Numbered from the stretch's first letter, positions 29,094-39,164 are shown. The stretch is DNA of 64,000 nt from an uncultured Draconibacterium sp. (GCF_963676735.1 NZ_OY781464.1:777001-841000), one strand, 5' to 3'. Numbers and translations are program-made. The notes: generated from the letters alone by a model not told the origin.

Positions 29094-31229
29094 ATGAAAC
29101 ACAAAGAACTAATTCTCTCCACTTTTTTAATCCTGTTACTATTGGTTCAGGGATGTACCAAAACCGAAAATAACGAGGCCTACCTGTTTGCCTATTTTAC
29201 CGGAAATGGCCCGGGCGAAGAAGCAATCCGCTTTGCTGTAAGTGAGGATGCTTACCATTACAGGGCTTTAAATAACGATCAGCCAATTCTTAATAATAAA
29301 GATATTTCGTCCACAGGCGGGGTGCGCGACCCACATATCCTACGCGGTGCCAACGGCAACTTTTACATGGTAGTAACCGATTTGTATGTAACCGATATGG
29401 GTTGGAAAAACTACGCCATGGTTCTATTAAAATCAAATGATTTAATTAACTGGAAATCATCAATAGTAAATATTCCGGAGGCTTTTCCTGATGAGTTTGG
29501 AGATGTGTGGCGCGTTTGGGCCCCACAAACTATTTATGATGAGGAAGTTGGGAAGTATATGGTTTATTTCTCGATGAAGCAGGGCGATGAGCCTGATATT
29601 ATTTATTACGCTTACGCCAATGCCGATTTTACCGCGCTGGAAGCAGCACCCAAACAATTGCTGTACAGCCCAACAAACAATGCTTGTATTGATGGCGATA
29701 TCATAAAAAAAGATCAAAAGTTTTACCTTTTTCATAAATCGGAAAGTGGCGACCCGGGAATTAAACTGGCTATCTCCGATCATCTCACCGAAGGCTACGA
29801 GTACCCCAGCCTCGAACGGGTCGATAAAGAAATTGAAAATGTAGAGGGCTCGGGCGTTTTTAAATTAAATAATTCAGATGAGTGGATTTTAATGTACGAT
29901 GTATACGGCCTGGGAAGGTATCAATTTACGAAAAGTACAGATTTGCAAAATTTTACAGTTATTGATGAGGAGATTACTATGAATTTTCATCCTCGGCACG
30001 GAACAGTACTGCCCATAACCAAAACAGAGTTGAAACGATTAATATCGCAATGGGGAACAATGGATGACCCACTGGTAGAGGCTGCAGCCTCTGGTTTAAA
30101 AACACAAAATGTGAATATAGACAGCCAAAAAGGACGTATCCGTTTTCCGGTAAAAAAGGGTGTTGATATTTCTTCTTTCGATCCTGAATTTAAAACCTTT
30201 ACGGGAGTAAAAGTAAGCCCAATGGGGCCTCAAAATTTTTCTTTAGGTCCGGTAAACTATACCATTACAATTGATGGAGTTGGGGAGCAAAATTTCGAGG
30301 CAACCGTTGCCGAAGATCATAATCCTGTTTTGGAAGGCTTTTATGCCGATCCGGATGTTCTCTTTGCTGAAAAAACAGGCAAATATTACATCTACCCAAC
30401 AAGCGATGGATTTCATAACTGGGGAGGCTATTATTTCAAAACCTTCTCATCCGAAAACCTGGTTGACTGGCAAGATGAGGGAGTAATTTTAAACCTACGC
30501 GAAGATGTAAGCTGGGCTAATCATAATGCATGGGCACCCTGTATTATTGAGAAGAAAATTGATGGGGAATATAAGTATTTCTTTTATTTCTGTGGGCGGC
30601 AAAAAATTGGCGTTGCCGTTGCCGATAACCCCGAAGGACCATTTGTTGATAGCGGAGAACCGCTGATAAACTGGAAGCCCGAAGGAGTGAAAGGAGGGCA
30701 GGAAATAGATCCCGATGTTTTTACCGATCCAAAAACCGGAAAAAGTTACCTGTACTGGGGAAATGGTTATATGGCCGGAGTTGAGCTTAACGATGATATG
30801 GTTTCGTTAAAAATGGAAACTTTAAAAGTAATGACTCCGGATAAAACTTTCAGGGAAGGAGTGTATGTAATATACCGAAACGGTACATACTATTTTATGT
30901 GGTCGGAAGACGATACCCGCAGTCCGAACTACAAAGTGCGTTATGCCACAAGCAATTCTCCCTTGGGCGAATTAACCATTCCCGAAAATAATATTGTTAT
31001 TCAGCGCAATGCTGAGAAAGAAATTTTTGCAACCGGTCATAACTCGGCAATACAGGTTCCCGGAGAAGATGAGTGGTACCTGGTTTATCATCGTTTTACG
31101 TATCCTAATGGAAAAAACATGGGCTACAGGGCAGGTTTTCATCGCGAAGTTTGTATCGACAGACTCGGGTTTGATGAGCAGGGGAATATCATAGAAGTTA
31201 TACCAACACTGGAAGGAATAGATCGTTAG
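29094..31229 (+). CDS. lipoprotein with two tandem GH43-type propellers
   Basis: An in-frame start at 29022 overlaps the GH51 gene; the ATG at 29094 gives a proper lipoprotein signal with lipobox VQGC (Cys21), 711 residues. First propeller about 27-330: base Asp in GGVRDPHILRG, Asp in CIDGDIIK and a Glu in ENVEGSGVFKL. Second propeller about 410-705: base Asp in FYADPDVL, Asp in EIDPDVFTD, acid Glu in FREGVYVIYR. Both appear to keep the triad, so a bifunctional enzyme removing two kinds of linkage (for example arabinofuranosyl plus arabinan or xylosyl) is plausible. Duplicated GH43 architectures occur in Bacteroidota arabinan/arabinoxylan loci. Confidence 0.88.
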   Translation: MKHKELILSTFLILLLLVQGCTKTENNEAYLFAYFTGNGPGEEAIRFAVSEDAYHYRALNNDQPILNNKDISSTGGVRDPHILRGANGNFYMVVTDLYVTDMGWKNYAMVLLKSNDLINWKSSIVNIPEAFPDEFGDVWRVWAPQTIYDEEVGKYMVYFSMKQGDEPDIIYYAYANADFTALEAAPKQLLYSPTNNACIDGDIIKKDQKFYLFHKSESGDPGIKLAISDHLTEGYEYPSLERVDKEIENVEGSGVFKLNNSDEWILMYDVYGLGRYQFTKSTDLQNFTVIDEEITMNFHPRHGTVLPITKTELKRLISQWGTMDDPLVEAAASGLKTQNVNIDSQKGRIRFPVKKGVDISSFDPEFKTFTGVKVSPMGPQNFSLGPVNYTITIDGVGEQNFEATVAEDHNPVLEGFYADPDVLFAEKTGKYYIYPTSDGFHNWGGYYFKTFSSENLVDWQDEGVILNLREDVSWANHNAWAPCIIEKKIDGEYKYFFYFCGRQKIGVAVADNPEGPFVDSGEPLINWKPEGVKGGQEIDPDVFTDPKTGKSYLYWGNGYMAGVELNDDMVSLKMETLKVMTPDKTFREGVYVIYRNGTYYFMWSEDDTRSPNYKVRYATSNSPLGELTIPENNIVIQRNAEKEIFATGHNSAIQVPGEDEWYLVYHRFTYPNGKNMGYRAGFHREVCIDRLGFDEQGNIIEVIPTLEGIDR

Positions 31230-31606
31230 TCGCTTCCTCTTTTCGGACTTTGGGAAACAGCTTTTGTCTTTATTACAGGCAAGAGGTAGATTTTGGATTA
31301 ACGCTGGTTTTAAGCACTGATTTAATAGTACTCTTTACGCATAAATTAAGGTCGCATGCCAGCTTTTATTTTTGGCCTGAATATAAAAACACCATGGTGC
31401 CGGACGATAAAAGTACCAGGTCTGTTTAATTTTTTTGTTAGTTTTCAGAGTTGAATAAAAGCCAGATAGTGAGTGTGTTGTGTGTGGAGTATGGGTGATG
31501 GCATATATTTCTCTCTTTGTGCTCTTCAGCATGTTTATGCAGATTTTCAGGAAAATAATAATAAAAGTTAAAAATACTTTTATAGATTTGTTTCATCAAT
31601 TTTATT
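31230..31606. promoter_or_regulatory. araR promoter with candidate AraR operator
   Basis: 377-bp gap. The useful part is the end: a perfect inverted repeat ATAAAAGT-N7-ACTTTTAT at 31561-31583, directly abutting the -7 box TAGATTTG (31583-31590). A repressor bound there would block the promoter. The araR ATG is at 31607. The rest holds no recognisable gene. Confidence 0.65.
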
Positions 31607-32287
31607 ATGAAACACTATACTAAACATCCAAAACATTTTGTTGCAGTCGACTGCGTAATACTCGGATACGATGAAGGAGAACTCTGCCTGTTGTTATATC
31701 CGAGAGGTTTTGAACCCTCAAAAGGAGCATGGTCGTTAATGGGGGGCTTCGTTCAGGATGATGAATCGTCGGATGACGCCGCCAAGCGTGTTTTAAAACA
31801 AACCATAGGACTCGAAGATATTTTTATGCAGCAGGTGGCAACCTTTGCCAAGCCTGATCGCGACCCCGAAGCACGCGTGATAAGCGTTGCCTACTATGCG
31901 TTGGTTAGAATGGATGAACACGACAAAGCCTGTGTTAGAGAGCATGGCGCACACTGGTGGCCCATCTCTGAATTGCCCGAAATGATTTTTGACCATGGAA
32001 AGATGGTGAAGGAAGCTCTGGTAAAATTGCAACAGGAAGCCGGGTATCGTTTAATCGGGAAAGAGTTACTTGCCGATAAATTTACCTTGCTGCAATTGCG
32101 GAAATTATACGAAGCCATTTTTCAACGCGAATTCGACCCCGGAAATTTCAGAAAAAAAATATTGTCGCTTGATGTGCTTGAGCGACTCAATGAAAAAGAC
32201 TCGTCCGAGTCGAAAAAAGGAGCCTTCTATTACCGTTGTAAAAACGAAATTACCGAGCGTGGGCTCGACCGTATTGTGAAGGTTTAA
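31607..32287 (+). CDS. araR: AraR, Nudix-domain transcriptional repressor of arabinose genes (NrtR family)
   Basis: 226 residues. Nudix-like N-terminal domain (about 10-140: VAVDCVILGYDEGELCLLLYPR, GAWSLMGGFVQDDES) and a winged helix C-terminal domain (about 155-226: DKFTLLQLRKLYEAIF, FRKKILSLDVLERL). The Nudix catalytic box has lost its glutamates (AKRVLKQTIGL where REUxEE is expected), so it should bind but not hydrolyse a ligand. This is the architecture of the Bacteroides thetaiotaomicron AraR, which binds L-arabinose and is released from DNA. It stands directly before araA with a matching operator in front of each gene. Confidence 0.9.
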   Translation: MKHYTKHPKHFVAVDCVILGYDEGELCLLLYPRGFEPSKGAWSLMGGFVQDDESSDDAAKRVLKQTIGLEDIFMQQVATFAKPDRDPEARVISVAYYALVRMDEHDKACVREHGAHWWPISELPEMIFDHGKMVKEALVKLQQEAGYRLIGKELLADKFTLLQLRKLYEAIFQREFDPGNFRKKILSLDVLERLNEKDSSESKKGAFYYRCKNEITERGLDRIVKV

Positions 32288-32302
32288 TTCGGCTGTAAAC
32301 AA

Positions 32303-32325
32303 ATAAAAGTAATATATACATTTAT
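32303..32325 (+). promoter_or_regulatory. candidate AraR operator before araA
   Basis: ATAAAAGT-N7-ACATTTAT, the same 8-7-8 layout as the site before araR with one mismatch. It overlaps a -7-like TACATTTA (32317-32324), 17 bp before the araA ATG. Confidence 0.65.
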
Positions 32326-32341
32326 AATAAAATCTAAAAAA

Positions 32342-33853
32342 ATGAACAATTCAATTAAAGAAATGGAAGTATGGTTTGTTACCGGTAGCCAGCACCTGTA
32401 CGGACCAAAAACTTTGGAGCAGGTAGCGGCTCATTCAAAAGAGATTGCTGCTTCGTTTGATGCTTCTTCTGAAATTCCTGTTAAAGTTGTGGTTAAACCA
32501 ACCGGTGTAGGATCAAAAGAAATACACCGGATTTGTAAAGATGCAAACAGCAGTGATAACTGCATTGGAATTATTACCTGGATGCATACTTTCTCTCCGG
32601 CAAAAATGTGGATTCATGGATTGCAGGAATTAAACAAACCTTTATTGCACCTGCACACGCAGTACAACAAAGAAATTCCGTGGGAAGAAATTGATATGGA
32701 TTTTATGAACCTGAACCAGAGTGCACATGGCGACAGAGAATTTGGCCATATTACTGCACGCATGCGTTACAACCTAAAAGTGGTTGTTGGCCACTGGCAG
32801 GATCCTAAAACCCTTGCACAAATTGCATCATGGGCACGAGTTGCAGCAGCATGGGCTGATTCGCAAGATATGTTAATTGTACGTTTTGGCGATCAAATGA
32901 ATAATGTAGCAGTTACCGATGGTGATAAAGTAGAGGCTGAACGGGTTTTCGGTTATCACGTTGATTATTGTCCGATTGCAGAGTTAGTAGCCTACCAGGA
33001 TAAAGTAAGCGACGAAGAAGTTGCTGAATTGGTAAAGGTTTACGAAGCAGATTACAATTTTGTAGACCATTGCAAAGAAGGTGGAAAAGACCGCCAACAA
33101 GTATTTTTTGCAGCTAAAATTGAGATTGCCTTGCGCCGTTTGTTAGAAGCAAAAGGGGCAAAAGCATTTACAACAAATTTCGACGATTTGGAAGGTATCG
33201 ATCAGTTACCGGGCTTAGCATCGCAGCGTTTAATGGCCGATGGTTATGGCTTTGGTGCCGAAGGAGACTGGAAAACAGCTGCCTTGTTACGCACCATGTG
33301 GTTTATGAGCCAGGGAATGCCTGAATTTAAAGGATGTTCTTTCCTGGAAGATTATACCTTAAACTTTGATGGAGAAAACAGCGCGATTCTTCAGGCACAT
33401 ATGTTGGAAGTTTGTCCGTTAATTGCTGACGGAACTCCGACACTTGATGTGCTTCCGTTGGGAATTGGCGGTAAAAACGACCCGGCCCGTGTAATCTTTA
33501 AAAGTAAAACCGGACCAGGTGTTGCAGCAACAGTTGTTGATATGGGAAGTCGTTTCCGAATGATTATTAATGTGGTTGATTGTATCGAATCAAAAGACCT
33601 TCCGAAACTACCGGTGGCTAGTGCCCTTTGGATTCCGCAACCAAACTTTGAAATAGGAGCAGCTGCATGGATTTTAGCCGGAGGTACGCACCACACTAGT
33701 TTCTCTTACGATTTAAGTGTTGAAGATTTATTAGACTTTGCTGAAATTGCTGGAATAGAAGCCGTGGTAATTGATAATTGCACTACTATTCCTGAGTTCA
33801 AAAAAGAACTGCGCTGGAACGATCTTTACTATCACCTGGCCAAAGGATTATAA
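32342..33853 (+). CDS. araA: L-arabinose isomerase
   Basis: 503 residues, the usual length. Converts L-arabinose to L-ribulose in the cytoplasm with a Mn2+ site; metal ligands correspond to Glu307 (GAEGDWKTAALLRTMW), the Glu in SFLEDYT, the His in ILQAHMLEVCP and the His pair in GGTHHTSFS. N-terminal EVWFVTGSQHLYG is a family signature. First enzyme of the araA-symporter-araD-araB-galM operon and 54 bp after araR. Confidence 0.98.
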   Translation: MNNSIKEMEVWFVTGSQHLYGPKTLEQVAAHSKEIAASFDASSEIPVKVVVKPTGVGSKEIHRICKDANSSDNCIGIITWMHTFSPAKMWIHGLQELNKPLLHLHTQYNKEIPWEEIDMDFMNLNQSAHGDREFGHITARMRYNLKVVVGHWQDPKTLAQIASWARVAAAWADSQDMLIVRFGDQMNNVAVTDGDKVEAERVFGYHVDYCPIAELVAYQDKVSDEEVAELVKVYEADYNFVDHCKEGGKDRQQVFFAAKIEIALRRLLEAKGAKAFTTNFDDLEGIDQLPGLASQRLMADGYGFGAEGDWKTAALLRTMWFMSQGMPEFKGCSFLEDYTLNFDGENSAILQAHMLEVCPLIADGTPTLDVLPLGIGGKNDPARVIFKSKTGPGVAATVVDMGSRFRMIINVVDCIESKDLPKLPVASALWIPQPNFEIGAAAWILAGGTHHTSFSYDLSVEDLLDFAEIAGIEAVVIDNCTTIPEFKKELRWNDLYYHLAKGL

Positions 33854-33886
33854 TAGAAACTAAATCAAAAAATTAAATCAACAATT

Positions 33887-35566
33887 ATGGAACTACTTGA
33901 TTGGATTGTGATTGGCCTGTTCGGAGTAGCACTAATCGGAATTATAATTTGGGTGCTTAGTCAGAAAGAGGAAACCTCTGGCGACTATTTCCTGGCCGGG
34001 CGCGATGCCTCATGGATTGCAATCGGAGCCTCAATTTTTGCTTCAAATATCGGATCAGAACACCTTATTGGTTTAGCCGGAGCCGGTGCCTCCAGTGGTA
34101 TGGCAATGGCACACTGGGAAATACAGGGATGGATGATTTTGGTACTGGGGTGGGTATTTGTTCCTTTTTATTCGAGAAGTATGGTACTAACCATGCCCGA
34201 ATTTTTGGAGCGTAGATACAATAAAGAATCAAGAACTGTTTTGTCGCTGATCTCTTTAGTAAGTTATGTATTAACAAAGGTTGCAGTAACTGTTTATGCC
34301 GGAGGTTTGGTTTTTCAACAGGTTTTTGGTATCGAAACCATGTGGGGAATCGATTTCTTTTGGATTTCGGCCATTGGTTTGGTGCTGTTAACTGCACTTT
34401 ATACCATTTTTGGTGGAATGAAATCGGTGTTGTATACATCGGTGCTTCAAACACCAATACTACTGGGTGGATCGCTGGTAATTGTTGTGCTTGGTTTAAA
34501 AGCTGTTGGTGGCTGGGATCAGGTACTGGAAATTGCAGGTGCTACAAAAGTTAACGAATATGGCGATAGCATGATTAACCTTATCAGAGATAATCGTGAT
34601 GCTGATTTTCCCTGGTTGGGCGCTTTAGTCGGTTCAAGTATTATTGGTTTCTGGTATTGGTGTACCGACCAGTTTATTGTTCAAAGGGTGCTATCGGGTA
34701 AAAACGAAACACATGCCCGTAGAGGTACAATTTTTGGTGCTTACCTGAAATTATTACCGGTATTTCTTTTTCTTATTCCTGGTATGATTGCTTATGCAAT
34801 GAGTGCCAAAGGAAACGTAATGCTGAACGGCGAGTTATATGTGTTGCCAAGTGCCGATGCTGCTTTCCCATCGTTGGTGGCCCAGTTGCTGCCTGCCGGT
34901 ATTAAAGGTTTGGTGGTATGTGGTATTTTAGCTGCTTTGATGAGTTCGCTGGCTTCGCTGTTTAACTCTTCGTCAATGTTGTTTACCATCGACTTCTACA
35001 AACGATTCAAACCGGAAACTCCGGAGAAAAAACTCGTAAAAATTGGTCAGGTTGCAACTGTTGTAATCGTAGTTCTGGGTATTCTTTGGATTCCGATTAT
35101 GAGAAGTATCGGTGATGTGTTATACGAATACTTACAAGACGTACAATCCGTTCTGGCTCCTGGTATTGCCGCAGCATTCTTGCTTGGTATTACATGGAAA
35201 CGTGCTTCTTCCAAAGGTGGATTCTGGGGACTAATGTCAGGATTTATAATTGGTATTACCCGTTTGGGTGCCAAAGTGTATTACGAGAATGTTCAGGGGG
35301 CAGCCGACAACTTATTTAAAAGCCTGTTTTTCGATATGAACTGGTTGTTCTTCTGTGGTTGGATGTTCCTTGTATGTTTGGTAGTAGTTGCTGTTGTGAG
35401 TATGCTTACTGAAGCACCGAGCAAAGAAAAAATTCAGGGCTTGGTATTTGGAACGAATACGGCAGAGCAAAAAGCTGCTACCCGTGCCAGCTGGAATGGT
35501 TGGGATGTTTTCCATACCGCTGTAATTCTCGGATTAACAGTAGCATTTTACATCTACTTCTGGTAG
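33887..35566 (+). CDS. SSS-family sodium/sugar symporter (probable L-arabinose uptake)
   Basis: 559 residues, about 14 hydrophobic helices. Features of SGLT-like solute:sodium symporters: SGDYFLAGRDASWIAIGASIFASNIGSEHLIGLAG near the start (sodium-site helix region), GGMKSVLYT, and the long C-terminal part with a terminal helix. Inner-membrane importer; its position between araA and araD makes L-arabinose the probable substrate, by context only. 33 bp after araA. Confidence 0.92.
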   Translation: MELLDWIVIGLFGVALIGIIIWVLSQKEETSGDYFLAGRDASWIAIGASIFASNIGSEHLIGLAGAGASSGMAMAHWEIQGWMILVLGWVFVPFYSRSMVLTMPEFLERRYNKESRTVLSLISLVSYVLTKVAVTVYAGGLVFQQVFGIETMWGIDFFWISAIGLVLLTALYTIFGGMKSVLYTSVLQTPILLGGSLVIVVLGLKAVGGWDQVLEIAGATKVNEYGDSMINLIRDNRDADFPWLGALVGSSIIGFWYWCTDQFIVQRVLSGKNETHARRGTIFGAYLKLLPVFLFLIPGMIAYAMSAKGNVMLNGELYVLPSADAAFPSLVAQLLPAGIKGLVVCGILAALMSSLASLFNSSSMLFTIDFYKRFKPETPEKKLVKIGQVATVVIVVLGILWIPIMRSIGDVLYEYLQDVQSVLAPGIAAAFLLGITWKRASSKGGFWGLMSGFIIGITRLGAKVYYENVQGAADNLFKSLFFDMNWLFFCGWMFLVCLVVVAVVSMLTEAPSKEKIQGLVFGTNTAEQKAATRASWNGWDVFHTAVILGLTVAFYIYFW

Positions 35567-35586
35567 ATTAAAAAACAAAATAAATT

Positions 35587-36270
35587 ATGCTTGAACAGTT
35601 AAAAGAAGAAGTTTTTAAAGCGAACCTGGAACTGGTAGAACTCGACCTGGTAATTTTTACCTGGGGAAATGTGAGTGCTATCGATCGCGAAAAAGGTTTG
35701 GTGGTAATTAAACCAAGTGGTGTTTCGTACGAAGATATGAAAGCCAGCGATATGGTAGTGGTTGACATGGAGGGGAATGTGGTAGAAGGAAATCTGAAGC
35801 CATCGAGCGACACCGCAACTCACTTGGTGCTTTACAAAGCTTTTGAAGGAATAGCAGGAGTGGTACACACGCACTCGGCCTGGGCAACAAGCTGGGCGCA
35901 AGCCGGAAGAAGCATTCCTGCTTTGGGTACAACACATGCCGATTATTTTTACGGTGCAATTCCATGTACGCGTAAACTTACCGAGGAGGAAGTAACTACG
36001 GCATACGAAGTGGAGACTGGAAACGTAATTGTGGAAACTTTCGAGGGACTTGATCCGGTTGCAATACCGGGAGTTCTGGTAAATAACCACGGTCCGTTTT
36101 CGTGGGGTACAAGTGCCCACAATGCCGTTCATAACGCAAAAGTTATGGAAGAAGTGGCAAAAATGGCACACACTGCATTGCAGTTGACTCCGGGAGCTGA
36201 GATCGATCAATTCTTATTAGATAAGCATTACCTGCGCAAGCACGGGAAAAATGCATACTACGGACAGTAA
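35587..36270 (+). CDS. araD: L-ribulose-5-phosphate 4-epimerase
   Basis: 227 residues, class II aldolase/epimerase fold. Seen: TWGNVSAIDREKGLVVIKPSG at the start, zinc-ligand histidines in VVHTHSAWAT and in VNNHGPFSWG, and the HADYFYGAIPCTR loop. Converts L-ribulose-5-P to D-xylulose-5-P, linking arabinose to the pentose phosphate pathway. 20 bp after the symporter gene and followed by araB, so the three metabolic enzymes are together. Confidence 0.97.
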   Translation: MLEQLKEEVFKANLELVELDLVIFTWGNVSAIDREKGLVVIKPSGVSYEDMKASDMVVVDMEGNVVEGNLKPSSDTATHLVLYKAFEGIAGVVHTHSAWATSWAQAGRSIPALGTTHADYFYGAIPCTRKLTEEEVTTAYEVETGNVIVETFEGLDPVAIPGVLVNNHGPFSWGTSAHNAVHNAKVMEEVAKMAHTALQLTPGAEIDQFLLDKHYLRKHGKNAYYGQ

Positions 36271-36356
36271 TTGTCCATCAGTTAAAAAAATCAAGGACGA
36301 AAAGTTGGTGGAGGAACAAACGCTGCCAGCTTTTCGCTCCATCTTAAATTCGAAAA

Positions 36357-38027
36357 ATGGCAAAATATACAATTGGACTGGATTATGGTTCTGATTCGGT
36401 TCGTTCATTAATCGTAAATGTAGAAACCGGAGAAGAGCTGGCAAGCGTGGTGTTTGAATACCCGCGTTGGAAAAAAGGAGAATATTGCGATGCGCCAAAC
36501 AATCAGTTTCGGCAGCATCCGAAAGATTATTTAGAAGGCTTGGAATACACCATTGTTGAGGCCCTGAAACAAGTTCCTGCAGGTGTGGCCGAAAATGTTG
36601 TGGGTATTTCTGTTGACACCACGGGATCGACCCCGGTAGCGGTTGACGAAAAGGGTACACCGCTGGCATTAACTGCAGGGTTTGAAGAGAACCCAAACGC
36701 GATGTTCGTACTTTGGAAAGATCATACGGCAGTAAAAGAGGCGGAAGAAATTAATGAATTAGCCAGGAAGTGGGATATCGACTTTACAAAATACGAGGGT
36801 GGAATTTATTCATCAGAGTGGTTCTGGGCCAAGCTGCTGCATGTAACGCGCAAAGATGCCGCAGTGTACCGTGCTGCTTATTCGTGGGTAGAGCACTGCG
36901 ACTGGATTCCGGCAGTTCTTACCGGAGATACAAATCCAAAAACATTAAAAAGAAGCCGTTGTGCAGCAGGTCATAAAGCCATGTGGCATGAAGCTTTTGG
37001 TGGTTTGCCATCAGAAGAATTTCTGACTCAGCTTGATCCGATGTTAGCCGGATTAAAAGATCGTTTGTTTAAAGAAACATTTACCTGCGATGTTGCGGCA
37101 GGAACATTGAGTGAAGAGTGGGCGAAGAAATTAGGCCTTTCAACCAACGTGGTAATTGGGGTAGGAGCTTTTGATGCTCACCTTGGTGCTGTTGGTGCGC
37201 AAATCGAGCCTTATCACTTATCGAAAGTAATGGGAACATCAACCTGCGACATGTTGATTGCGCCGCTTGAAGAAGTAGGTGATAAACTGGTAAGCGGTAT
37301 TTGTGGTCAGGTTGACGGATCTATCGTTCCGGGTATGTTAGGTCTCGAAGCCGGTCAATCGGCATTTGGTGATATTTATGCATGGTTCCGTCGTTTAATC
37401 GAATGGCCAATGCAAAATATTTTGGCAGAATCTGATTTGATCGATGAGGAAACCAAGAAAAAACTGATCGATGAAACTTCAGGTAAGGTTATTGCCAAAT
37501 TGAGCCAGGAAGCTGAAAAAATTCCTATCGCCGAGAGCGGAATCGTTGCACTCGACTGGATGAACGGTCGTCGTACTCCGGATGCTAACCAGGCATTAAA
37601 AGGAGCGATTATCGGTTTGAATTTAGGATCGGATGCACCACGTATTTTCCGTGCGTTGGTTGAAGCTACTGCTTTCGGATCAAAAGCCATTAACGACCGC
37701 TTTATTTCTGAAGGAATTCGCATCGACGGTGTGATTGCACTGGGTGGTGTGGCTAAAAAATCGCGACTGGTAATGCAAATTGTTGCCGACGTACTGGATA
37801 TGCCGATTAAAGTGGCCCGTTCGGAGCAGGCTTGTGCTTTAGGTACAGCAATGGCAGCAGCAGTGGCAGCCGGTGTTTACGAAAACCTTGGCGAAGCACA
37901 GGCAAAAATGGGTGGCGGTTTCGAAATGGAATATCATCCAATTCCTGAAAATGTAGAGAAATACAAAGACCTTTACGAGAAATACAATAGACTGGGTAAG
38001 TTTATTGAGTTCGATTTGAATAAATAA
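36357..38027 (+). CDS. araB: L-ribulokinase
   Basis: 556 residues, FGGY carbohydrate kinase. N-terminal IGLDYGSDSVRSLIV phosphate-binding loop, SVDTTGSTPVAVDEKG, and C-terminal RALVEATAFGSKAINDRF followed by IALGGVAKKSRLVMQIVADVL, all typical of ribulokinases rather than xylulokinases. Phosphorylates L-ribulose with ATP between the AraA and AraD steps. Unusual order (after araD) but normal for Bacteroidota operons. Confidence 0.97.
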   Translation: MAKYTIGLDYGSDSVRSLIVNVETGEELASVVFEYPRWKKGEYCDAPNNQFRQHPKDYLEGLEYTIVEALKQVPAGVAENVVGISVDTTGSTPVAVDEKGTPLALTAGFEENPNAMFVLWKDHTAVKEAEEINELARKWDIDFTKYEGGIYSSEWFWAKLLHVTRKDAAVYRAAYSWVEHCDWIPAVLTGDTNPKTLKRSRCAAGHKAMWHEAFGGLPSEEFLTQLDPMLAGLKDRLFKETFTCDVAAGTLSEEWAKKLGLSTNVVIGVGAFDAHLGAVGAQIEPYHLSKVMGTSTCDMLIAPLEEVGDKLVSGICGQVDGSIVPGMLGLEAGQSAFGDIYAWFRRLIEWPMQNILAESDLIDEETKKKLIDETSGKVIAKLSQEAEKIPIAESGIVALDWMNGRRTPDANQALKGAIIGLNLGSDAPRIFRALVEATAFGSKAINDRFISEGIRIDGVIALGGVAKKSRLVMQIVADVLDMPIKVARSEQACALGTAMAAAVAAGVYENLGEAQAKMGGGFEMEYHPIPENVEKYKDLYEKYNRLGKFIEFDLNK

Positions 38028-38042
38028 CCTAAAAATAAACCA

Positions 38043-39164
38043 ATGAAATACTTAGGATTAATAGCTTTAATATTTATGGTATTTAGTTGTACACAAGAAG
38101 AAGCTCCTGTTGGAATTTCAAACGAAGCATTTTCGTATGATTACAACGGAAAAAAGATAGAGCTCTATACCTTGAAAAACGATAACGGCGTTGTTTGTCA
38201 GTTAACCAATTTTGGCGCAAGAGTGGTGAGTTTGTATGCACCTGATAAAAACGGAACGCCCGGCGATGTGGTGGTAGGTTATGGCAGTGGTAAAGATTTT
38301 GTTGAGAAAAAAGAAAATTTCTTTGGCGCTACTATTGGGCGCTACGGAAACCGCATAGGAAATGCAACATTTACCATTGATAGTATTAGTTATCAGCTGG
38401 AGAAAAACGATGGAGAAAATCATCTTCACGGCGGAAGTAACGGATTTCACCGACAGGTATGGACGGTGGAAAGTGTAAGTGACAACGAAATTGTTTTTAG
38501 CTACCTTTCTCCCGATGGCGAAAGTGCTTATCCGGGAACCGTAAATACAACCATTACATACCAGTTAACGGCAGCTAACGAGTTAAAAATTGAGTATTTT
38601 GCAACAACAGATAAAAAAACAGTTCTCAATCTTACCAATCATACCTATTTTAATTTAAAAGATGGCGGTAAAAGCTCAATTAACGAACACCTGATGTACT
38701 TGAATGCATTACGTTTTACCCCGGTTGACGGCGGATTGATTCCTACCGGAGAATTGGCAGAAGTGACTGGTACTCCTTTTGATTTTACGCAGGCTACGGC
38801 TATTGGCGAGAGGGTTGATAACGAGCACCAGCAGTTAAAAGTTGGAAATGGTTACGACCATAACTGGGTGCTTGATACTGGCAATGATAAAACACAATTG
38901 GCAGCCCGCGTAGTTGAACCCGAATCGGGCAGGGTACTCGAAGTGTATACCAACGAGCCAGGCATTCAGTTTTACGGAGGAAACTTTTTAGATGGAACAA
39001 TTGCCGGAAAATCAGGTATAAAGAATGGATTCAGGTCTGCTTTTTGCCTGGAGACTCAACATTTTCCCGACAGTCCGAACAAACCTGAATTTCCAGGAGT
39101 GTTGTTAAATCCGGGAGACAAATATTATTCAATTTGTATCTACAAATTTGGTGTTGAAAAATAG
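38043..39164 (+). CDS. galM: aldose 1-epimerase (mutarotase), lipoprotein form
   Basis: 373 residues. Lipobox MVFSC (Cys16) means a membrane-anchored exported enzyme, unlike cytoplasmic GalM. Catalytic features: GNRIGNATF, HLHGGSNGFHRQVW (His), NLTNHTYFNL (His) and the C-terminal acid CLETQHFPDSPN. Interconverts alpha and beta anomers, probably supplying the anomer preferred by the transporter. Last gene of the ara operon, 15 bp after araB, followed by a hairpin terminator. Confidence 0.94.
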   Translation: MKYLGLIALIFMVFSCTQEEAPVGISNEAFSYDYNGKKIELYTLKNDNGVVCQLTNFGARVVSLYAPDKNGTPGDVVVGYGSGKDFVEKKENFFGATIGRYGNRIGNATFTIDSISYQLEKNDGENHLHGGSNGFHRQVWTVESVSDNEIVFSYLSPDGESAYPGTVNTTITYQLTAANELKIEYFATTDKKTVLNLTNHTYFNLKDGGKSSINEHLMYLNALRFTPVDGGLIPTGELAEVTGTPFDFTQATAIGERVDNEHQQLKVGNGYDHNWVLDTGNDKTQLAARVVEPESGRVLEVYTNEPGIQFYGGNFLDGTIAGKSGIKNGFRSAFCLETQHFPDSPNKPEFPGVLLNPGDKYYSICIYKFGVEK

